Part shown: piece by piece, positions 1-5,142 of the stretch
Position numbering within the stretch: the first letter of the stretch is position 1
Layout: each line of letters starts with the position of its first letter
Origin: CAYPIE01 sp964410665
GTDB lineage: Bacteria; Planctomycetota; Planctomycetia; Gemmatales; Gemmataceae
Length of the DNA stretch: 9,777 nt
Direction: 5' to 3'
NCBI GenBank assembly: GCA_964410665.1
Contig: CAYPIE010000154.1
Span: 1 to 9,777, forward strand
Translations under genes and position numbers: made by a program
The notes under the pieces: generated by a model
Told to the model about the DNA's origin: nothing
The model's input: only the letters and a program-made list of their open reading frames with translations
Databases searched by the model: none

Positions 1-245
1 CTTTCCCCGCACCGCAATCGCCTCTGCCTCTTTCCCCGCACCGCAAGCGCCTCTGTCTCTTTCCCCGCACCGCAATCGCCTCTGCCTCTTCCTGACTTCC
101 CGCAATCGCCTCTGCCGCTTTCCCACACCGCAACCGCTTCTGGCTCTTCGCATCGCAATCGCTTCTGCCGCTTCGCATCACAATCGCTTCTGGCTCTTCG
201 CATCGCAATCGCTTCTGGCTCTTCGCATCGCAACCGCTACTGCCT
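1..245. repeat. Minisatellite, nine imperfect tandem units of 25-30 bp
   Basis: Nine head-to-tail units can be read: 1-29, 30-58, 59-87 (29 bp each; first and third identical, second differs at two bases), 88-117 (30 bp, altered), 118-145 (28 bp), then 146-170, 171-195, 196-220 and 221-245 (25 bp each). All share a core close to CGCAATCGCYTCTGSC preceded by a CTTY run. The longer units carry CCCCGCACC where the shorter ones have CGCAT. Unit lengths are mostly not multiples of three, so the array does not encode a repeated peptide. The last unit ends inside the stop codon of the minus-strand LarA-like gene, so the array is directly 3' of that gene. It reaches the left edge and may continue. 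Spacers are absent, which excludes CRISPR. Confidence 0.9.
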
Positions 246-1551
246 AAACCACTCTCTGCTTGCTACGTCGGCCGCGAACGGAATGGGGAAACAGAATCTC
301 TTGGCGAAGATTATCCTGCACGTCGAAGGGAAGTGGCCGGCTTTCGCCCCCGATCTCCAGCTTAGGCAACTGCCGGGCGTCCTCGGCCAAGCGGGGCGAG
401 ACCCATAGCTCAGCAACCTCCAACGTGTTGGGAATGCATGCAATCCGTAGATCCTCCGCATTGGGCTGCCAGCAAGTGTCGACTCCGGCCTGGATACATT
501 CCCGGTCGTTCGGAAAGCTTAAAGGAAGCTTGGACCGCCATAAAAAGCGAGCGGTTAGATTGTTCATGCGAAATGGACCTGGATCGATGGCCGCCAGTAC
601 CCGGTCGGTGGTCAGGTCGGCAATGCCGACGCCGGTGGCGTTGCCGTGGCTCTCCGGGGACATATCCAGGACACAAATCCGGGTAATCCGCGGCACCGGC
701 GTTTCCAACTCCGGAGCGGCTTCGATCAACAGCCGGCCGACCACATTTGGATCGATCCCGGCCCCCGAGTAGTTCTTGCCCAGCTCGCCGATGACTAACA
801 GGTCCAGCTGCGGGAACGGTAGCCGGCCCATCAACTCCTTGGACCGCTGTAACAGCCCTGGTTCGGCCTCGAGCACCTCATCCCGGTCGACCACCTGGAG
901 CTCGGCGGTCTCCTCGCGGGCGTTTTCCAGGATGGCCAGCCCGCCGAGAAACCTGGTCTTGTCCAGGATGACTTTGGCCGTCTCGGGCATCATGTCGCGC
1001 AAGCCTCGATAGCCCCAGCGGTGGTGCTGCGACGCCCCCTCGCGTTTACCCAGGCCGATGACCAGCATTTTAACGATGCCGCTCTCGTATTTGCCGCGAA
1101 AGTCGGTGTGTAACTTGATCCGCGAAACCGTGACGACGCCATCAGCCTGGAGGGCATTACAGTCCCACCAGACCGGCTCGTTCCACTTGTTGATGCCGAT
1201 CTGCTCGGAGCCCATGTCCGTCTTGACCGGGACGCCGAGCGCCTGCTCGGTGATACCATAGCTGGCCAGGAGGGCGGCCTGCCCTTCGGGAGTAGCCCCG
1301 CCGTGCGAACCCATCGCTGAGACGACAAAAGGGTCCGCGCCCAGTTCACGCAGACTGGCCAGAGTCGCCTTAACAATCGCCTGAATATTGGCAATACCCC
1401 GACTGCCGACACCGACGGCGATGCGGTGGCCCTTGCGGATCCGTTTGGCCACGCCGGATTCGAGCCAGCGTTGGCGGGTGGTGTCAGCCACATCGTCGAT
1501 TCGCGGCTGGGACCCGGTCTGGCGAAGGTGCACAATCGAGGGAATATCCAC
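244..1551 (-). CDS. LarA-like (DUF2088) protein, putative nickel-pincer-cofactor isomerase
   Basis: A 435-residue cytoplasmic protein of the lactate racemase LarA/DUF2088 superfamily, whose characterised members racemise or epimerise 2-hydroxyacids using a nickel pincer nucleotide. Numbered from the GTG start, the N-terminal domain has GSHGGATPEGQ (81-91), the equivalent of the LarA active-site His loop. KLHTDFRGKYESGIVKM (146-162) supplies H148 and candidate cofactor-binding lysines, and GASQHH (172-177) supplies a further His pair. The substrate cannot be read from sequence, and no larB, larC or larE cofactor genes are in the window. The frame stays open to a TTG at 1569, but GTG at 1551 is preferred: GAGGAA lies just upstream and the protein then opens MDIPSIVHLRQ, like relatives that start near an IP...RQ motif. 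It is the last gene before the minisatellite, with a long leader upstream. Confidence 0.85.
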   Translation of the reverse strand: MDIPSIVHLRQTGSQPRIDDVADTTRQRWLESGVAKRIRKGHRIAVGVGSRGIANIQAIVKATLASLRELGADPFVVSAMGSHGGATPEGQAALLASYGITEQALGVPVKTDMGSEQIGINKWNEPVWWDCNALQADGVVTVSRIKLHTDFRGKYESGIVKMLVIGLGKREGASQHHRWGYRGLRDMMPETAKVILDKTRFLGGLAILENAREETAELQVVDRDEVLEAEPGLLQRSKELMGRLPFPQLDLLVIGELGKNYSGAGIDPNVVGRLLIEAAPELETPVPRITRICVLDMSPESHGNATGVGIADLTTDRVLAAIDPGPFRMNNLTARFLWRSKLPLSFPNDRECIQAGVDTCWQPNAEDLRIACIPNTLEVAELWVSPRLAEDARQLPKLEIGGESRPLPFDVQDNLRQEILFPHSVRGRRSKQRVV

Positions 1552-1642
1552 GGCTTCCTCGGGCAGCAAAGGATGAATCGCTTGGTGCTATTGTATGATG
1601 CCAGACCCGGTCGGGCTTGGCCAGAGGAGACGGTCTGGATCT

Positions 1643-1658
1643 GTTCACAGCTGTGAAC
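1643..1658. promoter_or_regulatory. Perfect 16-bp palindrome, candidate operator
   Basis: GTTCACAGCTGTGAAC equals its own reverse complement over all 16 bases. It lies 92 bp before the GTG start of the LarA-like gene and downstream of the AT-rich promoter candidate on that strand, so it would fall in the 5' leader. The dyad without a loop suits a dimeric DNA-binding regulator better than an RNA terminator. No regulator gene is adjacent, so the binder is unknown. Confidence 0.45.
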
Positions 1659-1772
1659 CGAAGCGCTGCCAAAGGTTGTGTAGCCGGCGTAGCCGCTGCG
1701 GCCGTTCTGGATGGGTCAGCGTCTTTGATCGCGTCGAAAGGTAGGACCCACACGGTGACCGCGCTGACCGAT

Positions 1773-1802
1773 ATAATATTTATGTATTTAAGTATGTTTG
1801 AA
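1773..1802 (-). promoter_or_regulatory. Candidate sigma-70-type promoter for the LarA-like gene
   Basis: On the minus strand TTCAAA (1802-1797) is followed after 18 bp by TATTAT (1778-1773), matching the -35 and -10 consensus at 4/6 and 5/6 positions. The AT-rich island stands out against GC-rich surroundings. The plus strand also has a perfect TATAAT (1772-1777), but no good -35 and no gene downstream on that strand. Start site not demonstrated. Confidence 0.35.
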
Positions 1803-1866
1803 TTTTTTCGGAGATGTCGACCTCACCATCAACTTCGGCTTCACCCAAGGAGTCGAGGGACGTTGA
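1792..1866 (+). pseudogene. Possible relic of an SdrD B-like surface-protein domain end
   Basis: Between in-frame stops the plus strand reads a 24-codon string containing GDVDLTINFGFTQG, with a TGA at 1864-1866. A DLTI-D/N-FGF strand is the usual last beta-strand of SdrD B-like repeats in large bacterial surface proteins. There is no start codon, no ribosome-binding site and no further domain sequence, so if real it is only a remnant of a deleted gene. The match is short and could be chance. Confidence 0.25.
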
Positions 1867-1936
1867 CCACCAGCGCACTCAACGATATGACCAGCCTTTC
1901 CTCGTGATCTGAGTCACCCTGGCCAAACTTCCGCGG

Positions 1937-2986
1937 TCAGCCAAACAGCTCGTGCACTGGCGTGGCGTCAATCCCGGGCAGCTCGACGTCCAACCCCGCG
2001 GCCACGGTGGCGGCGATCTGGGCCGCATGGATCGGACAGTCGACCGGCTCCCCGCCCAGAGCATCGGTCTGGCCGATCACCTGACCCGGGCGGATCGGGC
2101 CACCGGCCAGGAGTACCGGCCAGGCCCGAGTCCAGTGATCGCGACCGCCATGCACATTCAAGTACGGGGTCCGGCCCATCTCGCCATGCACCACCACCAA
2201 CGTCTCGTCCAACAGCCCACACTCCTCCAAGTCATCCAGTAGTTGGCATAGGTTTCGGTCTAGGGCGGCGGCCAGTTTGGGGTAGCGTGCCAAGCGAATG
2301 TCGACACCATGGGGGTCAGCATGGCAGTCCCAGCTGGTGGCTCCGTGCAGATGGCTCGCCGTGTTAAGCGTGACAAACCGGGTACCCTGGGAGAGCAGCT
2401 CGCGCACTTGGGCCGGCCAGGGCTTGGTCACCTGTTCGGGGATCCAGGCAGGCTTGACAAACTGGGAGTCTCCGGCTGTTTGTCCATCACGGGCTCGTGC
2501 ATCCAGCCCAACCAAGGGGGCACCCAGAATCACCCAAGCGGGCGCTTCATTGGCGTGCGCATTCGCGGCGAGTACCGCCCCGAGATGCGGCGTAACCTGG
2601 GTCCCACAAACGAGTCGACCCGTTTGCAATAGTTGTAATCCGGCGACATGGAGGGCTGCAGCATCGTGATACACCGTGCGTAGCAAAGCGATACGGTCCA
2701 GCCGTGCAGCCAAACGTGGGAAGCCCTCGCTTAGATAGATCCCATGGATTTTCGTGGAAATCGCCGCGAACGGTCCACGCACCGATGCTGGGGCATCGGG
2801 TTTGGGATCGAAGCTATCCAGTCCACACGGGCCGCCGATCAGGTTGATCTGCACACAGCGGGTTGCTGGCCGAACGACCGTAGTCCTTCGGGGTGCGGTC
2901 ATAGCCAACCCGGCCAAGCTCACTTGGGTCGTTGTCGCCAGAAACGCCCGGCGGGTGATCCCCCGCTGCTGAACTGCCGTGGACAT
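1937..2986 (-). CDS. Tat-exported DUF1501 domain protein
   Basis: 349 residues. The N-terminus has a twin-arginine signal (TRRAFLATTTQVSLAGLAM, residues 11-29), predicting export by Tat in folded form. GGPCGLDSFDPKPDAP matches the DUF1501 GGPSH-DTFDPKP block. The C-terminal half has ETLVVVHGEMGRTP, GGRDHW, VLLAGG and GQVIGQTDALGGEP, the signature blocks of the family, which has an alkaline-phosphatase/sulfatase-like fold. Its activity is not established. Planctomycete DUF1501 proteins are usually well over 400 residues; this one is shorter because the central section is compressed (residues about 160-190). The usual DUF1549/DUF1553 cytochrome-type partner is absent. ATG at 2986 has GAGGTG 7 nt upstream. 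It lies 61 bp after the ABC ATPase gene on the same strand. Confidence 0.9.
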   Translation of the reverse strand: MSTAVQQRGITRRAFLATTTQVSLAGLAMTAPRRTTVVRPATRCVQINLIGGPCGLDSFDPKPDAPASVRGPFAAISTKIHGIYLSEGFPRLAARLDRIALLRTVYHDAAALHVAGLQLLQTGRLVCGTQVTPHLGAVLAANAHANEAPAWVILGAPLVGLDARARDGQTAGDSQFVKPAWIPEQVTKPWPAQVRELLSQGTRFVTLNTASHLHGATSWDCHADPHGVDIRLARYPKLAAALDRNLCQLLDDLEECGLLDETLVVVHGEMGRTPYLNVHGGRDHWTRAWPVLLAGGPIRPGQVIGQTDALGGEPVDCPIHAAQIAATVAAGLDVELPGIDATPVHELFG

Positions 2987-3047
2987 GGTGCACCTCGTCT
3001 GTTACCAAAAATCGATAAAAAAATGAATAAAACGGGTCTGGATATCG

Positions 3048-3740
3048 TTAACCTTCTGAGGACCCGTTGGTCTCCTTGAGCGAGCCGTCTACCATCGCAA
3101 GTCGGCGTGGGAAGTAGTCGGCCAGCTCGCGTGAGTGGGTCACCACCACCAACATGGAGCCGTGCGTGGCGGGCAAGCCTTGCAACAGCTCCCCGATGGT
3201 CCGAGCGGTGGCCCGATCCAGATTCCCGGTCGGCTCATCGGCCAACAGCAGGGCTGGACGATGAATCAACGCGCGTGCCACTGCCACCCGTTGCCGCTCA
3301 CCACCCGAAAGCTCGGCGGGCCGATGCGTGAGCCGCTCGCCAAGCCCGACCCGTTCCAACAGCTCCCGGGCGTATGCCTCCACCGTCTCGCTTTGCTTGT
3401 CGGGGTTCACCAGCGTCGGGATCAGCACATTTTCAAGAACGGTGCACTGCGGCAGCAAGTAATGATCCTGAAAAATGAAGCCAATCCGCCGGTTGCGAAA
3501 CCGAGCCAGTTCGCCTTCGGACAATGCAAACGGATTGATCTGATCGAGCCGTACTTCGCCCGAGGTTGGGGTATCCAAGGTCCCCATGATGTGCAGCAAG
3601 GTGCTCTTGCCCGAACCCGAGGGCCCCATCACTGCCAAGGCCTCGGCTGTCTGCATTTCCAAATGAACATTGCGCAATATCGACAATGGTCCACTCGGAG
3701 TGGGATAGTCCTTGCTCAGGTTGTGTACTGTCAGAGTCAT
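3048..3740 (-). CDS. ABC transporter ATP-binding protein, LolD/MacB type
   Basis: A 230-residue cytoplasmic ATPase with every hallmark intact: Walker A GPSGSGKST (39-47), Q-loop Q91 in FQDHYLLPQ, signature LSGGERQ (144-150), Walker B LLLADEP (164-170, catalytic E169), D-loop NLD and H-loop H202 in VVVTHS. The text around TGNLD and FQDHYLLPQCTVLEN is that of the LolD/MacB/FtsE branch, which powers lipoprotein release or mechanotransmission-type export with a MacB-fold permease. No permease gene lies on either side, so the partner must be elsewhere or lost. ATG at 3740 is preceded by GGTGAGGCAGG. The gene starts about 51 bp after the end of a degraded prenyltransferase-like frame on the same strand, suggesting the two once formed one transcription unit. 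Calling it lolD itself would go beyond the evidence. Confidence 0.92.
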   Translation of the reverse strand: MTLTVHNLSKDYPTPSGPLSILRNVHLEMQTAEALAVMGPSGSGKSTLLHIMGTLDTPTSGEVRLDQINPFALSEGELARFRNRRIGFIFQDHYLLPQCTVLENVLIPTLVNPDKQSETVEAYARELLERVGLGERLTHRPAELSGGERQRVAVARALIHRPALLLADEPTGNLDRATARTIGELLQGLPATHGSMLVVVTHSRELADYFPRRLAMVDGSLKETNGSSEG

Positions 3741-3791
3741 GCGCCTGCCTCACCTGCTTGCATCCGACGTCCTGCGGCCAAAAGGTCTCCT

Positions 3792-3980
3792 TCAGGAGGT
3801 CGCGGCCTCAGGTTTGCTGGTCCATGCCAGCGTGCTCAAGCCGTAGAAAGTGTATTCGACATCGCTGGCATTGTCCCACAATCCGCCGCGAAATCCCTGG
3901 ATGGGCGCGGCGACCACTCGATTGGGGCGGTCCAACATTTGCTGGGCACAGGCGGATCCGAAAGCGAGCGGCTTTTCCCC
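3792..3980 (-). pseudogene. 3' remnant of a prenyltransferase/squalene-oxidase-fold gene
   Basis: On the minus strand a 62-codon frame ends with TGA at 3792-3794 and is closed upstream by TAG at 3981-3983. Its product contains AAPIQGFRGGLW followed by DNASDVEYTFYGLSTLAW. A GG(F/L)W...D-VEYT-YGL pattern is typical of the C-terminal alpha-alpha hairpin of protein prenyltransferase beta subunits and related bacterial repeat proteins. I could not extend the similarity past the upstream stop in any frame up to about 4200, so most of the gene appears deleted or scrambled. It is not a copy of the repeat gene at 8059-9063, whose C-terminus differs. A short functional peptide is possible, since an internal ATG exists, but it has no clear ribosome-binding site. 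Confidence 0.5.
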
Positions 3981-3983
3981 CTA

Positions 3984-4200
3984 CGCGGCAACCGTACCGT
4001 TGGCTGCCCGTATGCCGCCGGGAGAGCAGCGACGTCCTGCACCAGAGGCGTGGTCCGAGTGATTTACTCAAGCTCCTCGACTCGATGGGCAACCGGTTGC
4101 TTCAAACACCGAAGAAGCTTTTCTGAACGGCGGCTGCTGCGACGAGCGAATCGACCACCCTTCCACACGAATAACCCCTTGCATGGGTTTGCGCGATATC
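3984..4200. other. Intergenic stretch without a supported gene
   Basis: This stretch separates the degraded minus-strand frame from the plus-strand small membrane-protein gene. Short frames exist on both strands, but none has a convincing start, ribosome-binding site or family motif. The long plus-strand open frame crossing it is the upstream extension of the 4227 gene's frame, antisense to the ABC ATPase, and is not used. I found no clear sigma-70-type promoter for the 4227 gene. Confidence 0.5.
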
Positions 4201-4201
4201 G

Positions 4202-4217
4202 CCTTTCGCGAAAGGAG
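4202..4217 (+). promoter_or_regulatory. Hairpin enclosing the ribosome-binding site of the 4227 gene
   Basis: CCTTTCGCGAAAGG (4202-4215) is a perfect 14-bp palindrome. Its right arm is part of the Shine-Dalgarno sequence AAAGGAG (4211-4217), 9 nt before the ATG at 4227. In RNA it would form a 5-bp stem (CCUUU/AAAGG) with a CGCG loop and hide most of the site. A second palindrome, GCGATATCGC (4193-4202), abuts it. This may gate translation, or the dyad may be a DNA operator. Confidence 0.45.
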
Positions 4218-4226
4218 TTTTCGGAT

Positions 4227-4643
4227 ATGAATGTCTCCCCGCTCTCAAGCAACCCCTTCGGACCACCCCATCGAGCCTTGTGGGGGGCGACCATCCTGGC
4301 GCTGGGACTTCTCTTCCTGGGTGTCTATGTGTTCCCTCAGCACCGCGTTACGTTTGGGATCATCGAGGCCGAGCCTCTTGTCTCTGCCCCACCGCCTCGC
4401 CGTCTTCCCCCGGTCAAGCCGATTGCCACCGATCCCTGGGACACCAGCACGCCGCAGCGGGGTCCTTCGATGGCTGCCCACAAGCGGGCTCATCGCGGGC
4501 TGGGCGAGCATTCCTTGACGGTGACCGAAGAGGCTGGCAAGGTGGTGTACAAAGTACAGTTTACGCAAAGTGGCGATATTATCACCATCGATGCCGAGAC
4601 TGGGAAGCTGCTCGATGTGGAAATCCCTGCGGCCAGTTTCTGA
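4227..4643 (+). CDS. Small one-pass membrane protein with PepSY-like C-terminus
   Basis: 138 residues, family not recognised as a whole. A soluble N-terminus (1-17) precedes a hydrophobic segment (18-36, ALWGATILALGLLFLGVYVF), then a proline-rich linker (about 54-70). The C-terminal part (about 96-133) includes KVVYKVQFTQSGDIITIDAE then TGKLLDVEIP. That pattern of a strand followed by D-x-x-TGK-x-L resembles the second half of a PepSY domain, a module often found as a small extracytoplasmic inhibitor or sensor. With one helix near the N-terminus, the tail is probably outside the cytoplasmic membrane. The ATG at 4227 is chosen because AAAGGAG lies 9 nt upstream; the frame is open much further but the upstream part is antisense to another gene. 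It converges on the thioesterase gene with a 37-bp gap. Confidence 0.75.
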   Translation: MNVSPLSSNPFGPPHRALWGATILALGLLFLGVYVFPQHRVTFGIIEAEPLVSAPPPRRLPPVKPIATDPWDTSTPQRGPSMAAHKRAHRGLGEHSLTVTEEAGKVVYKVQFTQSGDIITIDAETGKLLDVEIPAASF

Positions 4644-4658
4644 GGTGTTCACAGCCGG

Positions 4659-4671
4659 AAGTGGATCACTT
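4659..4671. terminator. Short inverted repeat between convergent genes
   Basis: AAGTG-GAT-CACTT forms a 5-bp stem with a 3-nt loop in the 37-bp gap between the 4227-4643 plus gene and the 4681-5103 minus gene. The position suits a bidirectional terminator, but the stem is weak and has no T-tract on either strand. Confidence 0.2.
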
Positions 4672-4680
4672 GCGCCAACT

Positions 4681-5103
4681 TCAGGCTGGATTCGCTGGGG
4701 GGCTTAACAGCGCCGCACGCATTTCCGGAGGAATCTCCTGGGAGACCATGCCGGTTTCCAACGAATGCTTGCAGTAGACGCTGGTCAACGATCCGCGAGC
4801 CAGCACCTCCGCATCGCGACGGAACTCGATGCGGTATTGGACCGATTTTTGGCCCACCTTTTCCACTTGAACCTCGATGTGGATCCAGTCGCCAAACCGC
4901 GCCGGCTTAAAAAACTCACAACTCACCGATACACGCGGAAAGCCATACTTCTGTCCGGAGGCATCGGTCCAGGATACCGACAGCCCTCGGGCCTGCAAGA
5001 AGTCGGTCTCGGCCACCTCCATAAAGCGAAAGAAGTTGGCAAAATACATGATCCCAGCCATGTCGGTGTCGCCAAACTCGACTCGCCGCAGCGTGCTCGC
5101 CAT
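4681..5103 (-). CDS. Acyl-CoA thioesterase, YbgC/FadM-like hotdog fold
   Basis: 140 residues, normal length for the 4HBT family, which hydrolyses acyl-CoA thioesters in the cytoplasm. The N-terminal block VEFGDTDMAGIMYFANFFRF (8-27) followed by MEVAE matches the family motif with the catalytic Asp in D-T-D-x-x-G (D14 by alignment). FPRVSVSCEFFKPARFGD fits the later hotdog strands. ATG at 5103 follows GGAG at 10 nt spacing. It lies 39 bp downstream of the glycosyltransferase stop on the same strand and is probably cotranscribed. The acyl substrate is unknown; a role in lipid or envelope precursor turnover with the glycosyltransferase is inference. Confidence 0.88.
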   Translation of the reverse strand: MASTLRRVEFGDTDMAGIMYFANFFRFMEVAETDFLQARGLSVSWTDASGQKYGFPRVSVSCEFFKPARFGDWIHIEVQVEKVGQKSVQYRIEFRRDAEVLARGSLTSVYCKHSLETGMVSQEIPPEMRAALLSPPANPA

Positions 5104-5142
5104 CGCTTGGGCTCTCCAGGCGGTTTGTCTTGACTGCTTCGG

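Larger units (their letters stand above)
1552..1936. other. Intergenic region upstream of the LarA-like gene
   Basis: About 385 bp separate two minus-strand genes. It contains a perfect 16-bp palindrome (1643-1658) and a 7-bp inverted repeat CCAGACC/GGTCTGG (1601-1607 and 1632-1638) with a 24-nt loop. It also holds an AT-rich island (about 1771-1808) with a promoter-like pair on the minus strand and a short plus-strand reading-frame scrap (1792-1866). Small open frames here lack ribosome-binding sites and recognisable motifs, apart from that scrap. The LarA-like transcript probably starts here with a leader of roughly 200 nt. Confidence 0.6.

Noticed and set aside
1..245. Tandem repeats as a CRISPR array or repeat-protein coding sequence
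   Set aside because: Units are contiguous with no unique spacers, and unit lengths of 25 and 29 bp would shift frame at every copy.
990..1535. A 181-codon minus-strand frame inside the LarA-like gene
   Set aside because: Frame-shifted shadow of a gene with clear family motifs; the translation is rich in Ser, Arg and Pro with no recognisable domain.
1617..1907. A 96-codon plus-strand frame in the intergenic region
   Set aside because: No ribosome-binding site and no motif; it crosses the palindrome and the AT-rich promoter candidate. It is not in the frame that gives the DLTINFGF string.
3135..4643. A 502-codon plus-strand open frame
   Set aside because: Its first two thirds are antisense to the intact ABC ATPase and give low-complexity translation without motifs. 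Only the part from 4227 has a ribosome-binding site and a sensible protein, and that is annotated.
4647..4655. GTTCACAGC after the stop of the 4227 gene, equal to half of the palindrome at 1643-1658
   Set aside because: A 9-base match without the second half-site is readily explained by chance.
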